DNA of 64,000 bases from Clostridia bacterium (GTDB lineage Bacteria > Bacillota > Clostridia > Lachnospirales > Lachnospiraceae). The DNA lies in contig CAJTFE010000016.1 of NCBI GenBank assembly GCA_910575725.1, forward strand, positions 1-64,000. Direction: 5' to 3'. Below, one piece after another: positions 24,607 through 33,656 of the stretch (its first letter is position 1; each line of letters starts with the position of its first letter). The position numbers and the translations under genes were made by a program. The notes under the pieces are model-generated. The model saw only the letters and a list, made by a program, of their open reading frames with translations. It did not search any database and was not told the DNA's origin.

Positions 24607-25794
24607 TTACTGCTTATTACATAATTCAAATAACACAGCCAGCCCTTGCCCGCCGCCGATACAAAGGGTCGCAATACCGTACCTTTCGTTTCTCCTTACC
24701 ATTTCATTCATCAGCTTTATGGTAATCACGCACCCGGTTGCTCCAATGGGATGCCCCATAGAGATACCGCTTCCGTTTACGTTAACCTTCTCCATATCCA
24801 GTCCAAGCTCCCGTATACATGCCAGAGCCTGGGATGCAAAGGCCTCATTCAACTCAAACAGACCGATATCCTCTTTCTTTAATCCTGTCTTTTCAAGCAG
24901 CTTTCTCACCGCCGGAATCGGCCCAATCCCCATGTATGCCGGATCAACGCCTGCCACGGCGGCATCACACACTCTGACAATAGGGCGAATTCCCCTTTTT
25001 TTCGCTTCTTCTTCTTTCATTAGTACCACCGCTGCGCCGCAGTCGTTGATTCCGGAGGCATTTCCTGCCGTTACGGTGCCATCCTTCTTAAATGCAGGCC
25101 TTAGCTTTGCCAGCTTTTCTATGGTTGTATTTTCACGGATATATTCATCCTCTTGGAATATTTTCGTCTCTTTTTTGTTCACCTGCACTTCAACCGGAAC
25201 TATCTCCTCTGCAAATTTTCCTCCTGCCTTTGCCTTCGACGCGCGCTCCTGGCTGAGAGCCGCATATGCATCCTGCTCTTCCCTGGTAATACCATACCTT
25301 GCCGCTATATTTTCAGCCGTAATCCCCATATGATCCCTCGTAATGGGGTCGGATAATGCCGTAATCAGACCATCCTCCAGTTCTCCATGTCCCATGCGGT
25401 ATCCAAATCTTGCATTTCGTACATAGAAGGGAAAATTTGACATGCTCTCTCCTCCGCCTGCTGCCGCTATCTCGCAAAACCCACTGTCAATCTCCATAGC
25501 CGCCGTGTAGATCGCCTGCAGTCCGGAAGAACAGAGCCTGTTCACTGTCAAGGCTCCCGCTTCGTAGGGAATGCCTGCCTTGATTGATGACACTCTGGCC
25601 ATAAAGGCGTTTTCGGCCGCCTGCCCGACGCAGCCCATTACCACCTCATCCACATCCTCCGGTCTGATTCCGCTTCGCTCCACAGCTGCCTTGATTGCAA
25701 TTCCTGCCAGATCCGTTGCTTGGTACTGCTTTAATGAACCGCCAAAGCTTCCAATTCCTGTTCGTGCTCCCGACACAATGACAATACGTTCCAT
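24607..25794 (-). CDS. Acetyl-CoA C-acetyltransferase (thiolase)
   Basis: 395 aa, standard for degradative or biosynthetic thiolases. Nucleophile Cys in VNRLCSSGLQAI (about residue 88), FELNEAFASQALAC, GHPIGATGCV and CIGGGQG are all intact. The chosen ATG (MERIVIVSGARTG) matches the family start; AAGGAGG lies 11 nt upstream and a second AAGG is closer. It is the first gene of the catabolic operon. It would split acetoacetyl-CoA or a related 3-ketoacyl-CoA produced by the hydroxybutyryl-CoA dehydrogenase. Confidence 0.9.
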   Translation of the reverse strand: MERIVIVSGARTGIGSFGGSLKQYQATDLAGIAIKAAVERSGIRPEDVDEVVMGCVGQAAENAFMARVSSIKAGIPYEAGALTVNRLCSSGLQAIYTAAMEIDSGFCEIAAAGGGESMSNFPFYVRNARFGYRMGHGELEDGLITALSDPITRDHMGITAENIAARYGITREEQDAYAALSQERASKAKAGGKFAEEIVPVEVQVNKKETKIFQEDEYIRENTTIEKLAKLRPAFKKDGTVTAGNASGINDCGAAVVLMKEEEAKKRGIRPIVRVCDAAVAGVDPAYMGIGPIPAVRKLLEKTGLKKEDIGLFELNEAFASQALACIRELGLDMEKVNVNGSGISMGHPIGATGCVITIKLMNEMVRRNERYGIATLCIGGGQGLAVLFELCNKQ

Positions 25795-26115
25795 ATTCCT
25801 TGAATCCTCCTTGCATTTCATGTATTGAATAACTTGATGAGCACATTTTACTTTTTTCAGAATTTTCTTTCCATTCGTAAAATAAACAAGATTTTACTAA
25901 TTTTTTTACCAAACTCACCATATTGAGTTTTTATTTTGCAATTTAATTTCACTGTCTTGGGAATGAAATGGACTTGTTATCTTTTGAATTCTGAAATTTT
26001 ATAGCATTTTATCTTGCTTTTTTATAGAATGTGTACAAAAGCTTCTTGCTTGTATTGTCTTTTATTCCTGCAGGCATATCCGCTTGGCCTGCTGCCTGCT
26101 GAAATAGAAAATAGG
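25795..26115. promoter_or_regulatory. AT-rich promoter region of the catabolic operon
   Basis: About 320 gene-free bases between the first thiolase gene and the LacI terminator. AAACTC at 25911-25916 and GAGTTT at 25925-25930 form an inverted repeat with an 8-nt spacer, a possible operator. Several TTG-rich and TAT-rich hexamers occur, but no pair is spaced convincingly enough to name the promoter. Confidence 0.4.
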
Positions 26116-26186
26116 AATAAAAAAACAGAAAGAGACTGCCGGAAATATAACATCAGGCTTCTCTGATATCATATTTTCCGGCAGTC
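26116..26186 (-). terminator. Terminator of the LacI-family gene
   Basis: GACTGCCGG at 26134 pairs with CCGGCAGTC ending at 26186 in a long interrupted stem. On the minus strand the stem is followed by a T-rich tail with seven consecutive T. It separates the regulator from the thiolase operon. Confidence 0.85.
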
Positions 26187-26201
26187 CCTTTCTATTTGCT
26201 G

Positions 26202-27200
26202 CTATACCAATTTTTTTACACTGTTTCGAGTCATTATCTGAGGCCTATACACAATGGAACTTCCCTCCTCATGCTTTCCCTCAATTGTGGTCACAAGAAG
26301 CTCCACGGCCTTTTTTCCCATTCTGACTGGATCTACACCTACCGTTGTCAGACCGGCTCTGGCCGTTACCGGGGTATCATCATAGCATACCACGCTGATA
26401 TCTTCCGGTACTTTCACGCCATAATGTGCGAAAGCCTCCAAAAGACCGCCTGCCATCAAATCATTTCCGCAGAATACCGCCGTATAATCCAGCCCCTCCT
26501 TCACAATACGCTCCCCGTACTGATATCCGCTTTCCCAATTCAGTTCACCTACATGGATGCTCTTGCCTGTCACCGGAAGCTTTCCGGCGCACATGGCATC
26601 CTCATATCCCCGTCTCCTTTCCATGGCAGTGGAAGAGTACTGATTTCCTGCCAGATGGCCTATTTTTCTATGTCCCATTTCGATCAAATAACTTGTAATC
26701 ATATAACTTCCGTAATAATTGTCACTGCGGATGGTATCAAAATCCGAAAGCCGGATTCCCCGGTTTAAAAATACCACAGGCATCCCGCTTTGTTCCAGAA
26801 GCCTGCTGATGTTATCGCCGCCCCGGACATTTACAAATATAATCCCTGCATATTTTTCCTGTATGGCAATTTTTACATATTCTTCCTCTTGCTGTACCGA
26901 ATTATCACTATAGCCTATGACAACAACATATCTGCCTTTTGCCGTTTCTCTTTTTATAGCGCGGATCATTTCCATATAGTACCAGCTGTCCAGGTCTCCA
27001 ACAATAATCAGAATCATTTTCTGTCTCAATTCTGATGCCCTAAGCTCCATAATATTTGTCCGGTAATCATATTGTATAAGCAGCTCCTCAATTGCCCTGC
27101 GTGTTTCCTCTTTTACATTGTTCTGCTTTGTAATCACGCGTGATATGGTTGCACAGGAGTAACCGCTGATCTTTGACAGCTCTTTGATTGTAATTCCCAT
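26202..27200 (-). CDS. LacI-family transcriptional regulator
   Basis: 332-aa repressor-type protein. The helix-turn-helix occupies residues 1-25 (ITIKELSKISGYSCATISRV), then a hinge, then a periplasmic-binding-like ligand domain with sugar- or effector-binding blocks (ILIIVGDLDSW, GGDNISRLLEQSGMP, AVFCGNDLMAGGLLEAF). I start at the ATG with GGAGG 6 nt upstream, because the longer frame adds 26 residues before the HTH. It lies upstream of the thiolase-Liv operon in the same direction and is the obvious candidate to control it. Confidence 0.85.
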   Translation of the reverse strand: MGITIKELSKISGYSCATISRVITKQNNVKEETRRAIEELLIQYDYRTNIMELRASELRQKMILIIVGDLDSWYYMEMIRAIKRETAKGRYVVVIGYSDNSVQQEEEYVKIAIQEKYAGIIFVNVRGGDNISRLLEQSGMPVVFLNRGIRLSDFDTIRSDNYYGSYMITSYLIEMGHRKIGHLAGNQYSSTAMERRRGYEDAMCAGKLPVTGKSIHVGELNWESGYQYGERIVKEGLDYTAVFCGNDLMAGGLLEAFAHYGVKVPEDISVVCYDDTPVTARAGLTTVGVDPVRMGKKAVELLVTTIEGKHEEGSSIVYRPQIMTRNSVKKLV

Positions 27201-27346
27201 ACTTGTCCTCCATGGGTTTTGCAGACATGCTCCTATGTCCCTTTTGAGCTCTTTGAACGGTATGGCATGCTGGCACATGTAGATAAATGATTGTTTTTTT
27301 CAACAGTATGCTTATTTTTGTAATTTTTTATCATCCACGTTCTGCT

Positions 27347-28594
27347 TTACGACCGATAATCCGCATTGATCTTCACATAATCATAAGTCAGATCACACCC
27401 CCAAGCCGTAGCTTCCTCATCCCCCATCTTCACATCCGCCAGCGCCGTCACCTCCGGCTCTGACAGAATCCGGGTGGCTTCCTCCTCGCTGTAATCCACC
27501 GCCACGCCATTTTCAATAATCTGAAGCTTCCCGGCCGCACTCGCAAAGAACAGATCCACCTTCTCCGGATCAAACTCCACGCCTGAATAGCCCATGGCGC
27601 AGAGAATCCGCCCCCAGTTGGCGTCATGTCCATAGACAGCCGCCTTCACCAGGCTTGAGGTCACAACAGATTTACTCAAGGTCACTGCGTCCTCTTTCGT
27701 CCTTGCACCCACAATCTTTACCTCAAAGAGAGCCGTCGCTCCCTCACCGTCCCCTGCCATCTTCTTTGCCAGGTAAGTGTTCACCGTATTCAAAGCCGCT
27801 GCGAACAGCCTGTAGTCCTCGTTTTCTTCCCGAATCTCCGGATTTTTCGCCGCATGGTTGGCAAGCACCAGCAAGGTATCGTTGGTAGAAGTATCCCCGT
27901 CCACGGAAATCATATTGAAGGTATCCTTCACATCCTCGCTGACGGCCTTTTGCAGCATCTCCTTGGAAATGCAGGCGTCCGTGGTCACAAAAGCAAGCAT
28001 GGTGCACATATTGGGATGAATCATGCCGGAACCCTTGCACATACCGCCGACAGTCACGGTTCTGCCCCCCAGCTCCACCTGGACTGCAATCTCCTTGTGC
28101 ACGGTATCCGTAGTCATAATAGCCTTGGCCGCCGCCGTTCCATGATCCACAGTACTGCCTTTTGCTTCTTTTAATAAGGTAATTCCCTTTTTCAGCCGTT
28201 CCATGGGAAGCTGCATGCCGATAACACCTGTAGACGCAACGAGTACGGCGTTTTCCGGGATTCCCAGCGCCTTCGCACATTCCTCCGCCGTTTCCTTACA
28301 GTAACCGTACCCTTCCTCTCCCGTACAAGCATTGGCAATCCCAGAGTTAACCACCACCGCCTGCACAAAGGGAGATTCCGCTGTTATCTTCTGATCCCAT
28401 TTCACCGGAGCCGCCTTCACCACATTGGTGGTAAAGGTTCCTGCTGCCTGGCATGGCGTCTGGCTGTAAATAAGCGCCATATCCGTCCGTCCCTTGTACT
28501 TAATCTCCGCCGCAGCCGCAGCCGCCTCAAAGCCCTTGGCCGCCGTAACGCCGCCAGGGATTTCTTTTATCTTTTCCATACTTTTTTGTTCCAT
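27347..28594 (-). CDS. argJ: Bifunctional ornithine acetyltransferase / N-acetylglutamate synthase
   Basis: Arginine biosynthesis enzyme that transfers acetyl from N-acetylornithine to glutamate. The 415-aa precursor is self-cleaved into alpha and beta chains at the invariant Thr in KAIMTTDT (about residue 190); GMCKGSGMIHPNM and TSSLVKAAVYGHDANWGRI are family blocks. The ATG (MEQKSMEK) follows a GAGGGTG/AGAGG element; a second ATG five codons later is equally possible. The gene lies downstream of argC, but an asparaginase and a GNAT gene come between them. argB and argD are not in the window. Confidence 0.92.
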   Translation of the reverse strand: MEQKSMEKIKEIPGGVTAAKGFEAAAAAAEIKYKGRTDMALIYSQTPCQAAGTFTTNVVKAAPVKWDQKITAESPFVQAVVVNSGIANACTGEEGYGYCKETAEECAKALGIPENAVLVASTGVIGMQLPMERLKKGITLLKEAKGSTVDHGTAAAKAIMTTDTVHKEIAVQVELGGRTVTVGGMCKGSGMIHPNMCTMLAFVTTDACISKEMLQKAVSEDVKDTFNMISVDGDTSTNDTLLVLANHAAKNPEIREENEDYRLFAAALNTVNTYLAKKMAGDGEGATALFEVKIVGARTKEDAVTLSKSVVTSSLVKAAVYGHDANWGRILCAMGYSGVEFDPEKVDLFFASAAGKLQIIENGVAVDYSEEEATRILSEPEVTALADVKMGDEEATAWGCDLTYDYVKINADYRS

Positions 28595-28680
28595 CCTCTT
28601 ACACCCTCTCGACTGTATTTTTATTCCTGTAACCAACGATCCAGGCCGATCTGGATCATGCCGCTCTCCGCCTGAAAGAA

Positions 28681-29727
28681 TCACCTTGTGCCGGCGGGTC
28701 CGCCTGACTTTTTCCCATAAGGCACACTCGTATCATAATTGATCTTCCGATAGAACAGCTCTTCAACCTCCTCAAAGCTCAGCCCCCCGATGCCAAGTAT
28801 CCACATAATCTTTGTATATACTGCCTCCAGCGTCATATCATAGGCCTCCAGAAACCGGAACCGCTCCCGTATCCGCTTGCCTACCTCATACACATCCACA
28901 TCACTCCCCTCGTATGTAACCTGGGTCGTCATAATCAGGATCTTTTCCTCCGGCTGATATCTGCTTAACTGGCAGAAGAATTCCTCCGCAATGCTGTCGG
29001 GAATTCCCCCCACTCCAAAGCTCTCCACAATCACGCAGTCAAATTCCTGAAAAATAGGCTTTAAAATCTGGGGCTGCATTCCAGGAACCAGCTTCAAAAG
29101 AAAAACCTTGGGATGCACCTTATGATAAAAAACGGGAAGCTCCCTCGAAATCTCCTCCTTCACATAGCGGATCACCCTTCCGTTCTGTACCACACCCAGA
29201 ACCGGAAAATTAATACTGGTAAATGCGTCAAAGCTGAAGCTCTTCACCTTCTTGGCCCGTGTGCCCGCAATAATCTGCCCGTTAAATACAACCTGCACGC
29301 CGGGACAGTCTTTTTCCATGGCAACCGCAATGCTGTCCCTTAGATTCCGCTTTGCATCGGTAATTTCCTGGTTGATAGGCTTTTGTGAGCCGGTAATTAC
29401 AATGGGCTTCCCCGGATTCTGAATCAGGTAAGAGAGCGCTCCTGCCGTATAAGCCATGGTGTCCGTACCATGGCAGATAACAAATCCGTCATACTGCTCA
29501 TAATGAGTTTCCACAGCCTCCAAAAGCCTAAGCCAATGCTCCCAGGTCATATTGGTGCTGTCCAGGCTGCATACCTCCAGGGTATCGATCCGGCAGCTTT
29601 CACGCAGATCTTCTAAGCCCTTTAAAAGCTCGTCTGCATGAAGGGCCGGCGCAAGCCCCCGGTCTGTGGCTGCGGAAGCAATGGTGCCCCCTGTTGTCAG
29701 CATTAGAATCTTTTTCTTTTCCCACAT
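28681..29727 (-). CDS. ansA: Type I (cytoplasmic) L-asparaginase
   Basis: 348-aa asparaginase hydrolysing L-asparagine to aspartate and ammonia. The two catalytic Thr motifs are present: TTGGTIAS near residue 13 and CHGTDTMAYTA near 86. No signal peptide is seen, so it is the cytoplasmic AnsA type. It sits between the GNAT and argJ genes, 11 nt after the former, in the arginine gene string. Aspartate from this reaction could feed argininosuccinate synthase, whose gene lies about 7 kb away. The link to arginine synthesis is inference. Confidence 0.88.
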   Translation of the reverse strand: MWEKKKILMLTTGGTIASAATDRGLAPALHADELLKGLEDLRESCRIDTLEVCSLDSTNMTWEHWLRLLEAVETHYEQYDGFVICHGTDTMAYTAGALSYLIQNPGKPIVITGSQKPINQEITDAKRNLRDSIAVAMEKDCPGVQVVFNGQIIAGTRAKKVKSFSFDAFTSINFPVLGVVQNGRVIRYVKEEISRELPVFYHKVHPKVFLLKLVPGMQPQILKPIFQEFDCVIVESFGVGGIPDSIAEEFFCQLSRYQPEEKILIMTTQVTYEGSDVDVYEVGKRIRERFRFLEAYDMTLEAVYTKIMWILGIGGLSFEEVEELFYRKINYDTSVPYGKKSGGPAGTR

Positions 29728-29738
29728 CGTATTTCCTC

Positions 29739-30185
29739 TTATTTATTAAACGCTTCAATGTTTTTTTCATTGAGCACAAAATCATAATAATTCAAATCCT
29801 GCCGTTTTGTCCAGCCTATACGGTTCCAAAATGCATTGCCGATGTCATTTTTCGTAAATGCAATGAGAGATACTTTACTAATCTCCTCTTTCTTCAAAGC
29901 GTTCATGGCATATACTACCATGGCCTTGCCAATGCCGCGCATCCGGCAGTCCCTGTGAACGCACACATGGTAGAAGCAGCCCCTGCGCCCGTCGTGGCCG
30001 CAGAGAATGCTTCCCACCACACGTCCGTCCTCCAGAGCTACCACGCTGGTATCCGGATTCCGGCGCAGAAAGCGCTCTACGCCTAATCTGGAATCATCGA
30101 TACTCCGGATGGCGAAGCCCTTAATGGTCATCCAGAGCTCGTACACGCCTTCATAATCTTCGATTGTCATGGTTCGGATTGTCAT
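29739..30185 (-). CDS. GNAT-family N-acetyltransferase
   Basis: 148-aa acetyltransferase with the GNAT acetyl-CoA loop CRMRGIGKAMVVYAM (about residues 94-108) and the preceding strand GCFYHVCVHRDC. The C-terminal AFWNRIGWTKRQD is also typical. Substrate unknown. Its place between argC and ansA might point to an amino-acid or polyamine substrate, but GNAT proteins are too varied to say more. Confidence 0.75.
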   Translation of the reverse strand: MTIRTMTIEDYEGVYELWMTIKGFAIRSIDDSRLGVERFLRRNPDTSVVALEDGRVVGSILCGHDGRRGCFYHVCVHRDCRMRGIGKAMVVYAMNALKKEEISKVSLIAFTKNDIGNAFWNRIGWTKRQDLNYYDFVLNEKNIEAFNK

Positions 30186-30266
30186 AATCTTCGTCCATTC
30201 CCTTCTGATAAAATCATATTATAATACCTGAAAAGCATTTCTTAATCCGTCCAAAATCCTTCATCT

Positions 30267-31307
30267 CTATGGGAACATGGGTACCAGATCAAGGCCTTCG
30301 CTTTCCTTCAGCCCAAACATCAGATTCATATTCTGAACGGCTTGTCCGGCGGCGCCCTTTACCAGATTGTCCATGGCTCCCATCATAATCACGCGGCCTG
30401 TCCTGGAATCGATCTTAAAGTTCACATCCACATAATTGCTGCCCTCCACCCATTTTGTCTGAGGGCATACATCCTTCTCCAGCACACGCACAAACCGCTC
30501 TGAAGCGTAATACTTGTCATAAACCGCCTTTATCTCCTCATAGGATACCTCTTTTTTCAAGGAAGCATAAGCCGTGATTAGGATTCCCCGGTTCATAGGA
30601 ACCAGATGAGGCGTAAAATTGATTAGCACCGGTTCCCCGGCCGCATATCCCAGCTGTTCCTCAATCTCCGGCGTATGGCGGTGGGAAGCAACGCCGTAAG
30701 CCTTGATATTTTCATTGACTTCACAGAAAAGATTGTCCACTTTGGATCCCCGGCCGGCCCCGGAGGTTCCGGACTTGGCATCTGCAATGATCGTGTTGGG
30801 ATCAATCAGCCCTTCCTTTAATAAAGGGTAAATGGAAAGCGTGGTACAAGTCGGATAACAGCCGGGATTGGCAATGAGCCTGGCTCCTTTCACGGCTTTC
30901 CGGTTAATCTCGCAGAGGCCGTAGACGGCTTCCGGGATGTATTGGGGCGCAGGATGGGTGATCCCGTACCACTGCTCGTATACCTTCACGTCCTTGATCC
31001 TAAAATCCGCACTGAGATCCACGATTTTTGTCCGGGAGAGAATCTCATCGTTCACCAGGGAAGCGCACAACCCCTGGGGAGTCGCCGTGAATATAACATC
31101 CACCTCTTTCGAAAGCTCCTCCATATTGTCATCCAGACACTTGTCTTCTACAATCTGAAACATATTCTGATAAACCTGGGCATACTTTTTGTCTATGTAG
31201 CTTCTGGAGCCGTACCATTTGATTTCGGCTTCCTTATGGCCTGTCAAGAGCCGCACCAGTTCTCCCCCGGCATAGCCGGTTGCTCCGATAATTCCTGCTT
31301 TAATCAT
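30267..31307 (-). CDS. argC: N-acetyl-gamma-glutamyl-phosphate reductase
   Basis: 346-aa NADPH-dependent reductase of the arginine pathway. GATGYAGGELVRLL near residue 8 binds the cofactor, and the catalytic Cys lies in IANPGCYPTCT (about 149); the SGAGRG motif and the HRHTPEIEEQL His are intact. The ATG used has GAGGAGG 6-8 nt upstream; a frame extending seven codons further covers that site. A sigma-A promoter overlapped by an ARG-box-like palindrome lies about 100 nt upstream. Confidence 0.92.
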   Translation of the reverse strand: MIKAGIIGATGYAGGELVRLLTGHKEAEIKWYGSRSYIDKKYAQVYQNMFQIVEDKCLDDNMEELSKEVDVIFTATPQGLCASLVNDEILSRTKIVDLSADFRIKDVKVYEQWYGITHPAPQYIPEAVYGLCEINRKAVKGARLIANPGCYPTCTTLSIYPLLKEGLIDPNTIIADAKSGTSGAGRGSKVDNLFCEVNENIKAYGVASHRHTPEIEEQLGYAAGEPVLINFTPHLVPMNRGILITAYASLKKEVSYEEIKAVYDKYYASERFVRVLEKDVCPQTKWVEGSNYVDVNFKIDSRTGRVIMMGAMDNLVKGAAGQAVQNMNLMFGLKESEGLDLVPMFP

Positions 31308-31403
31308 AACCTGCCTCCTCATTCTCAAGTCTCAAAGAACCATGCTTACGCACGATTTGAGACTCATATTCAAAACAAAACTGCTGCAATATTTTCATTG
31401 CAT

Positions 31404-31432
31404 ATATTACCACCGGGAGCATATATATGCAA
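31404..31432 (-). promoter_or_regulatory. argC promoter with overlapping ARG-box-like operator
   Basis: On the minus strand TTGCAT (31432-31427) and TAATAT (31409-31404) are 17 nt apart. The -35 is embedded in the perfect palindrome GCATATATATGC (31419-31430), which fits the ArgR/AhrC half-site pattern. A second AT-rich ARG-like site (ATGAATAAATATAAAT) lies just upstream at about 31438-31453, and TGCAAT/ATTGCA at 31385-31402 is a further dyad. Arginine-dependent repression is likely. Confidence 0.65.
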
Positions 31433-31475
31433 GTATTATTTATATTTATTCATTTCTTCTTACTTTACACAAAAA

Positions 31476-32801
31476 TCAAGAGTCCGGCCTTTTCCACTCC
31501 AAAATCTCCCCGAGCTTTTCCCTTACATACCTCTCCTGCCCTTCATCCGTGGGATGATAATACCGCCTGCCGGCCAAAGCCTTAGGCAGACACTCCATCC
31601 GACTCAGCTTTTCCTCTGTATCATGGGCATAAATATACCCTTCCCCATAATGGAGATCCTTCATCAGCTTCGTAGGCGCATTGCAGATCTGTAAAGGCAC
31701 CGGCTCTGCCGGCAGCTCCCGTACATCCTCCTTGCAGGCCTCGCAGGCCCGGTAGAGGGCATTGGACTTGGGCGCCATGGAGAGATACACTGCCGCATGA
31801 GTCAGGTGTACATCACATTCCGGCATCCCCAGGAAATGACAGGCCTGATAAACGGACACCGCCAGCGGCAGAGCCTGGGAATCTGCCATCCCTACGTCCT
31901 CGCTGGCAAAGCGTATCAGCCTTCTTGCAATGTACAAGGGATCCTCTCCTCCATGCAGCATCCGGTGCATCCAGTAAAGAGCCGCATCGGGATCACTGTT
32001 GCGCATGGACTTGTGAAGGGCGGAAATAAGATTGTAATGCTCCTCCCCGTTTTTATCATACAACAGAGAGCGTCTGTTCATACACTGGGCCAGGAGCTCC
32101 TCGTCGATGCAGATCACGCCCCGCTCATTCATCTTTCCATTGAGAACCGCCATTTCCAGGGTATTGAGGGCCGTCCGGGCGTCTCCGTTGGCAAACCGTG
32201 CAATGGCCCGCAGATGAGTTTCTTCTATTAATAAGTCGAGATTGCCAAAACCCTTGGGGCTTTTCAGCCCATGACGGAGCAGAGCCGTCAGATCCTCTTC
32301 CTCCAGCGCCTTCAGAATAAACACCTTGCACCGGGACAAAAGAGCGGAATTGATCTCAAAGGAGGGATTCTCCGTCGTGGCGCCTACCAGGACAATGCTC
32401 CCCTTTTCCACAAAGGGAAGAAAGGCGTCCTGCTGGGCCTTGTTAAAACGGTGGATCTCATCGGTAAACAAGAGCGTCCGGATTCCCATCTTCCGATTCT
32501 GCTCCGCCTGGTTCATAACCTCCTTTACCTCTTTGATCCCGCTGGTCACTGCGCTGAATTCCACGAACTCCGCCCGTGTCTGCCTGGCTATGATTCTTGC
32601 CAGCGTAGTCTTGCCCACGCCGGGCGGCCCCCAGAAAATCATGGAGGACACCTGGTCTGTCTCGATTAATCTGCGGAGGATCTTCCCCTCCCCGATCAGG
32701 TGGCTCTGTCCCACGTACTCATCCAGGCTCTCAGGCCGCAGCCTGCTGGCTAGAGGCGCACTCTGCGGCCGATCGTCAAATAAGCTCAACTGTTCCATCA
32801 T
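31476..32801 (-). CDS. rarA: Replication-associated recombination protein A (AAA+ ATPase)
   Basis: 441-aa clamp-loader-like AAA+ ATPase that works at stalled replication forks. Walker A GPPGVGKTT (about residue 54), Walker B FTDEIHRF, sensor 1 VGATTENPSF and sensor 2 FANGDARTALNTLE are present, followed by the C-terminal tetramerisation part (YHPTDEGQE). The start is one of two adjacent ATG codons, 8 nt after GGGGG; the upstream frame has no support. It is transcribed divergently from the ECF transporter genes. Confidence 0.92.
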   Translation of the reverse strand: MMEQLSLFDDRPQSAPLASRLRPESLDEYVGQSHLIGEGKILRRLIETDQVSSMIFWGPPGVGKTTLARIIARQTRAEFVEFSAVTSGIKEVKEVMNQAEQNRKMGIRTLLFTDEIHRFNKAQQDAFLPFVEKGSIVLVGATTENPSFEINSALLSRCKVFILKALEEEDLTALLRHGLKSPKGFGNLDLLIEETHLRAIARFANGDARTALNTLEMAVLNGKMNERGVICIDEELLAQCMNRRSLLYDKNGEEHYNLISALHKSMRNSDPDAALYWMHRMLHGGEDPLYIARRLIRFASEDVGMADSQALPLAVSVYQACHFLGMPECDVHLTHAAVYLSMAPKSNALYRACEACKEDVRELPAEPVPLQICNAPTKLMKDLHYGEGYIYAHDTEEKLSRMECLPKALAGRRYYHPTDEGQERYVREKLGEILEWKRPDS

Positions 32802-32865
32802 AGATTCATCCCCCGTCTGCACTCTGCCGTACCTTCTTGCATTTTTACAAACATATGTTTCCTCT

Positions 32866-32894
32866 ATCATACTACATTTCAAGAGCTGCCACAA
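32866..32894 (-). promoter_or_regulatory. rarA promoter
   Basis: On the minus strand TTGTGG (32894-32889) and TATGAT (32871-32866) are separated by 17 nt, about 65 nt before the rarA start. Confidence 0.6.
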
Positions 32895-32975
32895 GACATT
32901 TATTATGAACTTTTAATATAGAAAAGTACACGCATGTACTGCCAAACCAATCAAGAGGGAAAAGGAGAGTTACCA

Positions 32976-33527
32976 ATGAAAAATTTCTCAGTAAAAACAA
33001 TCGTAGCAATCGGTATCGGCGCGGCGCTGTTTTTCGTGCTCAGCAGCTATGTGGCAATTCCTACACCAGTGCCCAATCTGAAGATCAGCGTACACTATCC
33101 TGTTGTAGCCGTTATGAGCATGCTCTTCGGGCCTGTGGCAGGCTTTCTAATGAGCCTTATCGGCCATTTCTTAAGCGACCTGGCAAGCGGCTGGGGCGTA
33201 TGGTGGAGCTGGATCGCAGGAAGCGCCTTCTTTGGCCTGGTTATGGGCCTCTTAGGCTATAAGCTGAAGCTGTCCAAGGGTGAATTCGGCGTAAAGGGCG
33301 CAGTGATTTTCAATGTGGTACAGATCATTACACACCTGATTTCCTGGGGCCTGATTGCTCCCGGCCTGGATATTCTTATTTATGACGAGCCTGCGGAGAA
33401 GATCTTCCTCCAGGGTGCCGTGGGAAGCGTTGGAAATATCCTTTCAACAGCCATTGTAGGCACTATTTTGTGCTTCGCCTACACAGCTGCCAGAGCGAAA
33501 AAGGGCTCTTTAAAAGCAGAAAAATAA
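32976..33527 (+). CDS. ECF transporter S component, UPF0397 family
   Basis: 183-aa membrane substrate-binding (S) protein with about five or six hydrophobic segments. Family features are the N-terminal TIVAIGIGAALFFVLS, IPTPVPNL, FGPVAGFLMSLIGH and GWGVWWSWIAGSAFFGLVMG. The frame extends 14 codons further upstream, but AAAGGAGAG sits 8 nt before the ATG used. The substrate of UPF0397 proteins is not established; vitamins or cobalamin-related compounds have been suggested. It heads an ECF operon with its own dedicated ATPase and EcfT, so this is a group I ECF system. Confidence 0.85.
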   Translation: MKNFSVKTIVAIGIGAALFFVLSSYVAIPTPVPNLKISVHYPVVAVMSMLFGPVAGFLMSLIGHFLSDLASGWGVWWSWIAGSAFFGLVMGLLGYKLKLSKGEFGVKGAVIFNVVQIITHLISWGLIAPGLDILIYDEPAEKIFLQGAVGSVGNILSTAIVGTILCFAYTAARAKKGSLKAEK

Positions 33528-33536
33528 GGAAGCGGA

Positions 33537-33604
33537 AGGGGCTGTCACAAAATAAGGCTTATGGATGGAAAAACCAGTCGTCTTATTCTGCGGCAGCCTT
33601 TTTT
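33537..33604 (+). terminator. Hairpin after the S-component gene
   Basis: GGGGCTGTC pairs loosely with GCGGCAGCC, and AAATAAG with CTTATT inside, followed by six T. It resembles a rho-independent terminator inside the ECF operon and may set the S component at a higher level than the shared energising module. Confidence 0.65.
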
Positions 33605-33656
33605 CCTGCTGCTGACGGCAGAACCAGAGACAACTCAGCAGCAAAAGGAGGTACAA

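Noticed and set aside
32910-32975. Short GTACA/TGTAC hairpin before the ECF genes as a riboswitch
   Set aside because: Only a 5-bp stem; no conserved core of a known vitamin or queuosine-precursor riboswitch could be matched.
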